Source: CAKZNE01 sp002695025 (GTDB taxonomy: Bacteria; Bacteroidota; Bacteroidia; Flavobacteriales; Schleiferiaceae). From it: a DNA stretch of 64,000 nucleotides. Each line of letters starts with the position of its first letter. Position 1 is the stretch's first letter. The notes beneath the pieces were generated by a model. That model was not told the DNA's origin. It did no database searches and saw nothing but the letters and a program-made list of their open reading frames with translations. Where the stretch lies: positions 310,001 to 374,000 of the forward strand of contig CAJWML010000002.1 in NCBI GenBank assembly GCA_913043285.1, written 5' to 3'. Positions 50,209 to 60,700 of the stretch are shown here, piece after piece. The position numbers and the translations under genes are program-made.

Positions 50209-50776
50209 GTTAGCTGTTTTGTTTCTCATATTCAGTGCCTTATCATGTTCCCGTGATATGAGCCGTAATGAATATGAACGGTGGGTGAAGGATCCGGAAT
50301 CAGGGTTTGTGAAGAGTAAGGAAAGCGGTGGTCTGCAATTAACCCTTGAATTTACCTCATCCAGGGCTATGGCATTGGCTGCTCCAGCCAGGGCCTGGTC
50401 GGCTTATACTGAAAAATATGTACTCCGGGTAAAGCCCCTTAAGTCCAATGAACGCGGCTTACTATCCTATGCAAGTAATGATATGGAAGACTATCAAGCT
50501 CTCTCCCGCTATTATAATGAAGGGGCCATACATGAATTTTCCCTCGAAGTAGATGGCGAAACTTACCGGCCATCCGAATATTATTTTGAGGATTATCAGG
50601 GGTTAAGTGATTACAACACCTTCACTCTCATATTCAGGGACGAGGGCCTTAAAGGCTCCACTCATGACCGTATTCTGGTATGGAATGACCAGGTACTGAC
50701 ATTAGGAATGACCAAATTCCGCATTCACCAGGAAGATCTCAAAAAAGAACAAGCTATTAATATCCTGCAACCATGA
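50198..50776 (+). CDS. small lipoprotein of the RHS operon
   Basis: A 192-residue lipoprotein (lipobox ALSCS with Cys17) of unrecognised family. The mature part begins RDMSRNEYERWVKDPESGFV and is otherwise alpha/beta. It overlaps both neighbours (11 nt and 4 nt), so it is made in step with the OmpH-like protein and the 2090-residue protein, presumably as a surface or assembly partner. Confidence 0.7.
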   Translation: MMNRLAVLFLIFSALSCSRDMSRNEYERWVKDPESGFVKSKESGGLQLTLEFTSSRAMALAAPARAWSAYTEKYVLRVKPLKSNERGLLSYASNDMEDYQALSRYYNEGAIHEFSLEVDGETYRPSEYYFEDYQGLSDYNTFTLIFRDEGLKGSTHDRILVWNDQVLTLGMTKFRIHQEDLKKEQAINILQP

Positions 50777-53700
50777 CTCTTAAAGCACGAAAGAACAGGC
50801 GAATAAGTATTTTTTTACTCTTGGTATTCACGTACCAAATGGTTTTCCCTACAACCGCTTTGGCATTAACCGGAGGACCTTCCCAGCCTGAATTTGCAGG
50901 TTTTCAGCCTATAGGGGTTACAGATATGGTGAACGTATTTAATGGTAACTTCTCGTATAACCTGCCTTTACTGGAAGTGCCTGGCCCTAATGGTGGGTAT
51001 CCACTTAACCTCTCGTACGATGCCGGTATTGGTATGGAACAGGAAGCAAGCTGGGTAGGTTTGGGCTGGAACCTTAACGTGGGAAGTATTACGCGTAATT
51101 TACGTGGGGTTCCTGATGATTTTAACGGTGATAAAATTACCAAGTCGTATTATATTAAGCCAAACTGGAACGTTGGGTTGACTGTAGGTTCACCTAATTT
51201 TGAATTGTTCAATTTTGATGCTTCTAAAGGGTCCTTAAGCTTAAATGGTACACTTTATTACAATTCCTATAAGGGTGCCGGTGTTAAACTCGGGCTGGAT
51301 GCTGGGGCTTCGCTAGGCTCCGTTCTGGGTGGTAGGTTAACTATTAATTTTGATAATCGTTCAGGTTTGGATGTTAACCCCAGCCTAAGCCTGCAGCACA
51401 AATTTGATGGGATAGGCCGAAGCTTCGGAGTGGGCATAGGTGCCAGTTTTCATTCTACCCAGGGCTTCAGGGATCTTTCCTATCAATACATCGAAGAATC
51501 AGACTCCAAGCCATTAAGAGGCAAAAATGGTAAGGACTTCAATGGGTTTGGCGGACCGGCAGGTATGTCATTTGCCACTAAAGTGGCAGTGCCTAAAACA
51601 GATGTCCCTTTAAAAGGTATGAACGTAGGGGTTGCCTTACGACCGGGCTTTGCAGGTTTGGGCTTTGCAGCCAAATTAAAGCTGGGAGCAAATTTTGCTG
51701 ATACCTGGGTGTCCAGTGAAGGTAAATCCAAAGCTTTCAAGTCTTATGGGTATATGTATGCGCATAACCGCAATTCAGATAAGGATCTCATTGATTTTAA
51801 CCGTGAAAAGGATTATGCCATTACAAAAGATGCTCCTTATCTGGCTTTACCGAATTTCAGTTATGACATTTATAATGTAAGGGCTCAGGGTCAATCAGCC
51901 ATGTTCAGACCCAGGCGCTCTGATTTCGGGGTTCTGTCCGATCCACACATTGAGAGTACAAATGGAGGAGGAGAAGTTACGGTAGAAGCTGCCGGAGGAA
52001 CCGATTTTAAAGTGGGGGGAGATATCAACGTAGTGTTTGGGAAATCCTGGTCAGGCTCTATGAAGGAGGATGGTGATTTTCGCAGCCATTTTGATTTTAA
52101 ATCGGAAATACCAGCTTCTGATAATACGGACCAGTATCAAAAATATGAACCCTATTATTTTAAAAATTCGGGAGAAAAAACGGCTGAAGAGGTAGATACC
52201 TGGAACAAGATCAGAGATGAACAGCAGGTAGCCGTACGCATGAAGATGGGGTTCTCGGGAGGTTCCTTTAAGCCCAGGATATCCAATTATTTTGAACATG
52301 AGACAGACCCTGAAACTGACTATGAAAATGCAAGGGACCCAATAAAAGGCTATCGTGAAACCCGTGAACGCAGGGAAACCAATATGGTGGTTCGTACTAT
52401 AGGAGACCTTGGAGGGAGTTCTGCCACCACCCAGGGTAAACATATTGTTCCTACAGGAAGTTACCCGCGTAATTCCACACCCACTAAATACGGTTATGCT
52501 AATGGAATTGATTCGCAGGTTGGTAAAATGGAATGCATTAATCCCAATGGCTATACGTATCATTATGATATCCCCGTATATAATACCTATCAAAAAGAAG
52601 CAGTTTTTGCCATAGATGGTCGGAATGGGGGAACAACTATTCCTTACAGCCAGACTACGTACAGTTCTTCAGATGTTTCTCATAACAATGGGAATGGCCA
52701 GGATGAATTTTACTCCGCTACGGAATTACCTAAATATGCGCATTCATACCTGCTTACTCAAATCACTTCTCCGGATTATGTAGACCTCACCGGAGATGGC
52801 CCTACCAATGATGACTTTGGTTACTGGGTAAAGTTCTATTATAATCAGCATGCTGCTTCAGGTAGTGAATATGAATGGCGGGAACCGTACACAAAAGCCA
52901 ACTATATTCCCGGATTTTACTCCAACACAGAAGATGATAAGGCATCCTATGTATATGGGAAAAAGGAAATATATTATCTCAATGCCATTGAAACCAAAAC
53001 CCATATTGCCGAATTTACCCTGAGTAACCGCCAGGATGGTAAAGGGGCTCCGGGAGAACATGGCACAGGAACGGCTAAAACCTTGAAAAAGCTGGACCGC
53101 ATCACTCTGTACAGTAAACTGGATCCCAACTATATTTCAGGTACTCCCACTCCTGTAAAGCAAATCCACTTTGTATACAACTATTCTTTATGTGACGGTA
53201 TTTACAATAACTCTTCAGGAAACGGTAAACTTACCCTGGAGCAGGTTTATTTCACCTATGGCAAAAATGATAAGGGATCTCTGAGCCCTTACCGCTTTGA
53301 ATATGAAGAAACAGGAAGGGAAAGTGATCAAAACCCGGATTACAAACTTTCTGCTGTAGACCGCTGGGGGAATTATAAAAACTTCGGTACCTCCCCGGAG
53401 CATTATGCCAATCACGTAGACAATCCCTATACCAATCAAAATGAAGATTATGACGGGGACGGTGATGCTGACGCAACGGACTATCAAAAACGGTCTGACC
53501 ATGCTTCGGCCTGGAACCTTCGCAAGATCATTTTACCATCTGGAGGTGAAATTGCTGTGGCTTATGAATCTGATGATTATGCTTATGTGCAGGATAAAAA
53601 GGCAATGAATATGATGAAGGTAGTAGGTGCGGGCACAGCTACCGGAAACAGTCTCAGCGATAGCAGTCCAAAGATATATTTTAAACCCAATGAGGTAACA

Positions 53701-56700
53701 ACGGCAGCAGGCTTTTCTGCTTCGGCCATTACCAAATATTATCAAAGCCTGGTGGGTAAGGATGTATTCTTTAAAATGTATGTGGATTTAAAGTACGCCC
53801 CCTTCACTACCATCATGAAAAAAGATTACGTAACGGGCTACGCCAAAATATCTGCTGGGGGATATGATGCTTCTACGGGTACCGGCTGGGTAAGCCTGAA
53901 TAATGTCAAAAAACACAATAATACTTCAAACACCGTAAACCCTGTTACCAAGGCGGCCTGGCAATATCTGCGTATGTCGCGCCCTGAATTGTTCAATGAT
54001 CCTGGCTCTGTTTCAGGAAGCCCCCTTAATGTTTTGGGTACTGTATGGAGTTTTCTGAAGTCCATTATGCAGTTGATAACGGGATTCTACAATTACTGCG
54101 ATATAAATAGCTATGCCCGTAATATCACCTTGAGTTCCAGTTACGAATCCTTTATACGTCTGGAGGATAGTAATGGTATCAAATATGGTGGAGGTCATCG
54201 TGTAAAGAGGATCACTCTTAACGATAGCTGGGGAAGTATGACTGGCGGTTCGGAAAGTGATTTCAGCTATGGACAAGAGTACGAATACCGTTTGGCCGAT
54301 GGTACCAGTTCAGGGGTAGCGGCCTATGAACCCTTAATTGGTGGTGAAGAGAATCCCCATAGAATGCCTTTCCGCTATAATTCAGATGACCTGGTGTACC
54401 AGAAGGAAGAATTATATGTGGAATCTCCCATAGGTGAATCCTTCTATCCTGGTGCAGATGTAGGTTATAGTAGGGTAGTGGTTAAAAATATAACCCGTGC
54501 AGAAGAACTTACAGCTGGAGGAGATCATAAGAACCCAGGTTCTGCGGCTGCTACCATGGTTCATGAATTTTACACAGCTAAAGACTTTCCGGTTATAGAA
54601 AAACATACCCAGATCCAAAATGATGACCGCTATAACCTGATGATACCCGTGCCCTTTGTGGGAGTAAGCCGTTTCAATAACAACGGTTTTTCACAAGGTT
54701 ATGCCATACACCTCAACGATATGCACGGACAGAAGAAGCGCTATGCTACTTTTAAGTATGGTACGGATTATAATGATAACTCCCAGGCGGTGTATATGGA
54801 GGAGTATTACTATAATACCGCACAGCCTTATTCGCCTAACCGTAGGAATGAATTAAAAAGTACCGTACCTGTGCTGTACGGAGAAAAAATACTGGGTGAA
54901 GCTGATATGGGTAAATCCATGGATTTTTACATGGATATGCGGAGTAATTATTCCTATACCCAGAGTATTGGAGCTCAGATTGATGTACATGGCCTTAACC
55001 TGATTTTCTTTTTCCTGCCCTGGTTTACAGCTATTCCCGTACTGAATTTTGATGAGCAGACTTTCAGTTCTGTAGTGGCCAATAAGGTGATTTTTAAATC
55101 AGCGATCCTGAAAACCGTAAAAACCTATACAGAGGGTAAACTCACAGAAAAGGAGAATCTTTATTTTGATTCTGAAACCGGGAACCCGCTGGTTAGCCGG
55201 ATAAGCAATGAGTTTAAGGATGATATTTATACGATGGACATTCCAGGACATTGGTATGATAAAAACTTTAAGGGTGCTTATCGCAATGTTGGAACTTCTT
55301 TTGCCGCTTCTGAGTATACCGTAAGCAGTAATGAGATCACCTTTACGGATGTGGCAGACCATCGGGATTATTTTGCCCTTGGTGATCAGTTGAAAATAGG
55401 TTCATCTAACCAGTATTGGGTAGAAGAAGTAAAACCTGGTTACATCAAGGTTAAAAACCATCTCAACAGTTTTGTTACTCCCTCTGCGGATATTAGCATT
55501 TATAGCTCTGGTAATAAAAATAACCTACAGGCTTCTCTGGGTACTATCGTTTCCAAAAGTGATCCGGTGACTAGCCGTGTGATGCCTGTATTCACCAAGT
55601 ACAACTCTAACACTACCTTAGACCAGCATCCAATGGGTTCGTGGAATGGAAGTGCTACAGCTACGGATTGCGATAATTATCAATGGTCTGTAGAGATTTC
55701 AAATGCTCCCTTTCCTTCGGGTCTTACCTGTGTGCAAAATAGTGAGATTGGAGTGCTGTATGCCAAAGCATCACGTTTTAAATCAGGGGTAACGGATCAT
55801 TGCGATTTTAAGATCAGAATACTGAATGTTAAGTATTTACAAAGCCATCCTTTAGGCTCCAATGACCTGAAGAATCTATACTTTAACAGGAGCGGTGATA
55901 ACCTGGTGATCAGTGTCAAAAATTCCAATCGTACCTATTATGCACTGATTGATTATTGCTCCACAGCCACCACTAAATTGGGGCCAGGCTGTATGGATAA
56001 TGTTATAGCAGCCAATATTATTGCCGGGGGAGAAACGGATCATACCTCCAATTATAGTGAACTGGTTGATTTTAACGGGAATCTTATCACTACACAATAT
56101 GCCAATCCACAAGCTTCCAATGCCAATGCCTATAAAATGGGTACTAAGGGGGTATGGAGGCCTGATAAGAGCTATACGTATAAGACGGACAGAAGTGCGA
56201 ATGGCTCCGGAGGCAATGTATTACTTAAGCAGGATGGGGTTATATCTGATTTTAACTTTTTTGACCATGCCTATGGTCAGAATATAGGATCTGACTGGGT
56301 TAAAACGGAGCAGTTCAGTAAAATAGACCCTTATGGTAATCAACTCGAATCCTACGATGCTCTGGGTATATATAGCGCCAATATATATGGTTATGGGAAC
56401 TCGATGTTAACAGCATCCGCAAGTAACTCAAAATACGGTGAAATTGCCTTTGAAAGTTTTGAGGAACACCCTGCGACCACGTATGTAGCTAATGGTATTG
56501 GCCATGTAAAACTCACCACTAGCGGCAGTATGAGTGTAGTGTCAACAAAATCGCATACCGGAAATCGTTCCCTTAGCTTTACAGGTACCGTGAATTATAA
56601 ACCATCTGCAGTAAGTACCATGAGCCTGTTGCCATCCAAACAATACACGCTTAAGGTATGGTTGCAGAACGGTGGTAGTGTTCAAGCTGTGATTTCTGGA

Positions 56701-57045
56701 GGAAGTACTACCAGTTCAACCATTGAAGCAAAGAATATTGATGGTTGGGACCTGCATAAGCTTACCTTCAGTGCTCCAGCCTCTCTCAGTTCCCTTACAC
56801 TTCGTTTTAATAGTATTTCCGGAGGTACCTCCTATATGGATGACCTGCGCTTGTACCCTTCTGATGGCATGCTCATTACTTATGTATATGATCGAGAATC
56901 CTTTAAGGTCAGGGCTATAATTGATCAATTGAATTTTGCGGAAACCTATGCCTATGATGAGGAAAACAACCTGGTAAGGATCAATCGCGAAACAGAACAG
57001 GGCGTTCTTACAATCCGTGAATCAAGAAAACATATTCAGCAATGA
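50773..57045 (+). CDS. giant secreted RHS/SpvB-type protein
   Basis: A 2090-residue protein with a signal peptide (ISIFLLLVFTYQMVFP). It begins GGPSQPEFAGFQPIGVTDMVNVFNGNFSYNLPLLEVPGPNGGYPLNLSYD, a hallmark of large Bacteroidota proteins of the RHS/SpvB type. The interior holds long beta-rich repeats and RHS-like segments (YGYGNSMLTASASNSKYGEIAFESFE), a carbohydrate-binding-like module near 1890-2030 and YDEENNLVRINRETEQG at the end. It is probably a cell-surface shell or toxin-presenting scaffold. No C-terminal toxin domain is seen here. It is coupled by 4-nt overlaps to genes on both sides. Confidence 0.8.
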   Translation: MTLKARKNRRISIFLLLVFTYQMVFPTTALALTGGPSQPEFAGFQPIGVTDMVNVFNGNFSYNLPLLEVPGPNGGYPLNLSYDAGIGMEQEASWVGLGWNLNVGSITRNLRGVPDDFNGDKITKSYYIKPNWNVGLTVGSPNFELFNFDASKGSLSLNGTLYYNSYKGAGVKLGLDAGASLGSVLGGRLTINFDNRSGLDVNPSLSLQHKFDGIGRSFGVGIGASFHSTQGFRDLSYQYIEESDSKPLRGKNGKDFNGFGGPAGMSFATKVAVPKTDVPLKGMNVGVALRPGFAGLGFAAKLKLGANFADTWVSSEGKSKAFKSYGYMYAHNRNSDKDLIDFNREKDYAITKDAPYLALPNFSYDIYNVRAQGQSAMFRPRRSDFGVLSDPHIESTNGGGEVTVEAAGGTDFKVGGDINVVFGKSWSGSMKEDGDFRSHFDFKSEIPASDNTDQYQKYEPYYFKNSGEKTAEEVDTWNKIRDEQQVAVRMKMGFSGGSFKPRISNYFEHETDPETDYENARDPIKGYRETRERRETNMVVRTIGDLGGSSATTQGKHIVPTGSYPRNSTPTKYGYANGIDSQVGKMECINPNGYTYHYDIPVYNTYQKEAVFAIDGRNGGTTIPYSQTTYSSSDVSHNNGNGQDEFYSATELPKYAHSYLLTQITSPDYVDLTGDGPTNDDFGYWVKFYYNQHAASGSEYEWREPYTKANYIPGFYSNTEDDKASYVYGKKEIYYLNAIETKTHIAEFTLSNRQDGKGAPGEHGTGTAKTLKKLDRITLYSKLDPNYISGTPTPVKQIHFVYNYSLCDGIYNNSSGNGKLTLEQVYFTYGKNDKGSLSPYRFEYEETGRESDQNPDYKLSAVDRWGNYKNFGTSPEHYANHVDNPYTNQNEDYDGDGDADATDYQKRSDHASAWNLRKIILPSGGEIAVAYESDDYAYVQDKKAMNMMKVVGAGTATGNSLSDSSPKIYFKPNEVTTAAGFSASAITKYYQSLVGKDVFFKMYVDLKYAPFTTIMKKDYVTGYAKISAGGYDASTGTGWVSLNNVKKHNNTSNTVNPVTKAAWQYLRMSRPELFNDPGSVSGSPLNVLGTVWSFLKSIMQLITGFYNYCDINSYARNITLSSSYESFIRLEDSNGIKYGGGHRVKRITLNDSWGSMTGGSESDFSYGQEYEYRLADGTSSGVAAYEPLIGGEENPHRMPFRYNSDDLVYQKEELYVESPIGESFYPGADVGYSRVVVKNITRAEELTAGGDHKNPGSAAATMVHEFYTAKDFPVIEKHTQIQNDDRYNLMIPVPFVGVSRFNNNGFSQGYAIHLNDMHGQKKRYATFKYGTDYNDNSQAVYMEEYYYNTAQPYSPNRRNELKSTVPVLYGEKILGEADMGKSMDFYMDMRSNYSYTQSIGAQIDVHGLNLIFFFLPWFTAIPVLNFDEQTFSSVVANKVIFKSAILKTVKTYTEGKLTEKENLYFDSETGNPLVSRISNEFKDDIYTMDIPGHWYDKNFKGAYRNVGTSFAASEYTVSSNEITFTDVADHRDYFALGDQLKIGSSNQYWVEEVKPGYIKVKNHLNSFVTPSADISIYSSGNKNNLQASLGTIVSKSDPVTSRVMPVFTKYNSNTTLDQHPMGSWNGSATATDCDNYQWSVEISNAPFPSGLTCVQNSEIGVLYAKASRFKSGVTDHCDFKIRILNVKYLQSHPLGSNDLKNLYFNRSGDNLVISVKNSNRTYYALIDYCSTATTKLGPGCMDNVIAANIIAGGETDHTSNYSELVDFNGNLITTQYANPQASNANAYKMGTKGVWRPDKSYTYKTDRSANGSGGNVLLKQDGVISDFNFFDHAYGQNIGSDWVKTEQFSKIDPYGNQLESYDALGIYSANIYGYGNSMLTASASNSKYGEIAFESFEEHPATTYVANGIGHVKLTTSGSMSVVSTKSHTGNRSLSFTGTVNYKPSAVSTMSLLPSKQYTLKVWLQNGGSVQAVISGGSTTSSTIEAKNIDGWDLHKLTFSAPASLSSLTLRFNSISGGTSYMDDLRLYPSDGMLITYVYDRESFKVRAIIDQLNFAETYAYDEENNLVRINRETEQGVLTIRESRKHIQQ

Positions 57046-57725
57046 TAAAGCGTCTTAGTGCATTATTGATTCTTCTCAGTTGTTTAACTGCAGAAGCGCA
57101 GGACCTGAAAGCGGATATGAACCGGGTGCGCAACTTTTTACTCCAATCCAAAGCAGTAACAGTGAACTTCACCTTAACTGTTGATCATCCGTCCAACACG
57201 CAAAACCAAAGGTTGTCCGGCAGGATATTCAAATATGAGGATACCTACTGTACTGATTTCAACAATCGCCTGATGATCAATAACAATAAGCATAACCTCA
57301 TTATTGATCATAATCAGGAGATGATATTTATACGTAAAGCCTTAAAGGAAGAGGAGATCTATGAAGAGTCAGTCCAGGCTTCCATTAATGGTTTTGACTC
57401 TATACTCAACAGTAGCGGGTTTACCAAGCAGGTAGAGGTTCTCGGCAACGGGCGTACTCATTATAAATTCATGGGAGGTAAAGACAACTACCGCATGGAA
57501 ATGTGGATTGGGCCTGAATTTATCGAGAAGATCGAATACGATATGCCTGATGATAAAGGACGACTCTCCACAGTAACTATAAATTATAGCTATAAGAAAT
57601 CTGTTGACCCTGCTGAGAGAAAAAGCTTAAAGATCAATACATACCTGAATCTTGAGAATCCTCAAAATCCGGTGCTTTCAACGCAATATTCCAATTATGG
57701 GCTGGTAAATAATCTTATATTATGA
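57042..57725 (+). CDS. LolA-like periplasmic protein
   Basis: A 227-residue protein with signal peptide (LLILLSCLTAEA). The mature part has the half-barrel beta pattern of LolA/LppX-type lipoprotein carriers (VTVNFTLTVDHPSNTQNQRLSGRIFKYEDTYCTDFNNRLMINNNKHNLIIDHNQEMIFI). It sits between the two giant proteins with ATGA overlaps on both sides, so it probably helps their transport or lipid handling. Confidence 0.65.
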   Translation: MIKRLSALLILLSCLTAEAQDLKADMNRVRNFLLQSKAVTVNFTLTVDHPSNTQNQRLSGRIFKYEDTYCTDFNNRLMINNNKHNLIIDHNQEMIFIRKALKEEEIYEESVQASINGFDSILNSSGFTKQVEVLGNGRTHYKFMGGKDNYRMEMWIGPEFIEKIEYDMPDDKGRLSTVTINYSYKKSVDPAERKSLKINTYLNLENPQNPVLSTQYSNYGLVNNLIL

Positions 57726-60700
57726 AAACTCTTCACAAACTACTCCTGATTGTTGCTTTTATAGGTTTTTTACAAAGTGCTGATGGAGCTAAAGAAACCA
57801 GCGTTGGTATTTTGAAGGCTCCTCAAATAAACAGCAGCAATGGCTTGAATACTAAAGATCAATATTATGATTATATGGTTGCCAATCCTTCCGGTAGTGC
57901 TACTCCCTGGACACAGCAATTCTGTATAAAAGGATCAAAAGGTATTGTTAGCCTTGAGATAGATTCTGACGGGGATTATTTGGGCAATACATGGTGGGTA
58001 AAAGTACCTTATTCTGTAACCTTTTATAATGCTGGTGGAACAGTTGCTGCTACAGAAAGTGGTACCCTTGAAGTAAGATATGATCAGGGAAGTAAAATAA
58101 CAGATCTCAAAGATTATGTTGTCTATGAACCGGTGAGTGGTGCAAGTAATCAGTTTTTAAGAGCAGTAGTGGGTATTGGTTCTGTGACCAAGAGTAGCAA
58201 CCTTGCATCCATACCCTCCAATGTTCTCCTCAAGATGGAGCTGGAGGTAGAAAGACAGTACACTCTCGGGAGTTCTTCGCCTGTAGTTACGGTTAGTAAT
58301 TATAGTACTCTTACGGCCACTAATTATGGATTGGGTTATACCGGTTCCCTGGATTACCTTTTGTTGAACTGGTCCTATCTGCAGGGTGCAGAATACTATG
58401 ACCTGGAGTATTTATTTGTGGATATAGGCAGTAAGGACGAGACCGATGCCTTTGATTATGATTTCAGGAACGCCACTCGTGTGAACCTGTCAGAAAACAG
58501 GTATAAGCTTCCTTTGGCATACCCTAAAGGCTGGATACTATACCGGGTTAGGGGAGTGGGGTATGATTGTAATGGAAATCACACCTATGGAACCTGGTCT
58601 TCATACTCCAGCGGATCCGCTACCGGAGTGCTGCGCACTTCAGCAACCAATTTTCCCCTCGTGCCTTCGGGAACAGGACAAGCCCAGATAGTTGGCTGGC
58701 ATGGAACAGAAGGCGCCCTGAACTGGTTGCATCAAACCCAGTTTGGAGAGGGAGCCAAGCGGAACTCATCACTTACTTTCTTTGACGGTAGTAACCGAAG
58801 CCGCCAATCCCTTTTGGAACTAAGTACTTCCAGCCGTCTTATAGCTTCTCAGACCCTATATGACTTCCAAGGACGTCCAGCGGTAGATGTATTGCCAGTA
58901 CCTATTGACCATAATGGACTGAAGTATTATGGTCCACTTAACTATTATTCTTCAGGCACCCCTTTCGGGCGTAATCATTTTGATCTTAACCTGGGATATC
59001 CGGCCATGAACTCCACATACGGGAATGGAGCGGCTAAATACTACTCTCCGTCAAACCCTGATGCAACGGATCCTACACTGGCTAACTTGCCTAATGCTGA
59101 GGGTTATCCTTATATACAGAAGCGGTTTTTAAATGATGGCACAAATCGCCTGAAGGCAAAGAGTAGCCCAGGGCCAAACCATAAAATTAATTCAAACCAT
59201 GAATTGAGGGTTATGTACGGGACCCCAGGTTCACAAAATGAACTGGACCGTCTTTTCGGTAATAATGTGGGGTATGCGGAATATTATACCAAGGAAATTA
59301 TTACCGATGCCAATGGCGTTGGTGCCGTTGTTTATAAGGATATGGCTGGAAGAGTGATTGCTACTGGATTGGCAGGAGGTTCAAACCCAAATCTTTCAGA
59401 TGTTGATTTTGCCCCGGCCGCTGATGCTATTAGTGCCAATATGCTTAATAATACACTTTCTTTGAACCAGGAACTGATTACCAAAAAGAAATTCCTGATC
59501 TCTTCAAACCGGACAGATACCTATACCTATACTTTCCCGGCTATTAGTTTCAGCCCTTCCGGAAGTACAAACCCATGCCTTAGCGGCTTTACTTCCAAAC
59601 CTGTAAAGTTTGATTTATCTATTCAAATCTATGATGAGGACGGCCAGCCCATAGGCCTGGGGGGAAACTTTGCGAATGGTGTTGAACTTACAAATCTTAC
59701 TTCTGGTCAATATAATTCAGCCAGTATAAGTTTTTCCGGAGGCTTTTCTCCCGGTACTTATACATTGGTGAAAAAGCTTAGTATTAATCAGGCTGCGGCC
59801 GAAAGTTATCGTAATCAGGTTAAAGCCCATATTATAAATAATGCAGCAAGCTGTGGATTGGTAGATCCGGTTTCACAGGCAGATTGTTCATGCTCTTCCC
59901 TTTGTGCGCAGGCCGTTATCTATGATCAGGGATGGCGAATTGCTGGTTTGGACGGCACATTTCCCTCCATGAATGATGCTATTGCCGCTTGCGAGGAACT
60001 TTGTGAAAACCCTCTGGAGGAAGACGGACCACGTGATGAATGCGATATGTTGCGTGAAGCAATGCTTCTGGATGTTAGTCCTGACGGGCAGTACTTTGAC
60101 AATCTGCCCTATAAGTTTACAAGAAATTCCAATGGAGTATTAGAGGAAAATAATCCGGGCCAAAATGGTTATAACCCCGATGAATGGCTGGAAACGCTAC
60201 CTTTTGAAACTTTGGTTTTTATAGGTGGGAACAACAGTACAGTAGATGTTAGTTTAGAGAACATTCGCAGCCTTTGGGAAGACAGTTTTGCGGAAACCCT
60301 GTTACCTTATCATCCGGAATATTGTGCGTTGCAGTTTTATTGCGATCAGGTATGCCTGGACCCTCCTTCACCCATGGATCTGGATGGAAAGGATTACAAT
60401 TATATCATGTTGCATCAAACCGTATATAATCCTTTAAACCTCAATCAGGTTACCAGCACTGCAGATCCCAGTCAGTATCAACCTCATCCTAAACGGTCGG
60501 GTAGTGGATTCACTTTATATGGTACTAATCCTGAACTTGACCACGCTCTTATCATTGGGTGCGGAGGCAATTCCACAATAGCTTCAGATGTTGAGGAATA
60601 CTTGCGTAACTATCTTGATTTTGGAAGTGGTAATATTCATAGTATTTGGTATTTTCTTGAAGATCCCGATGACATTGCCCTGGGTGGTCTAAGTGTACCT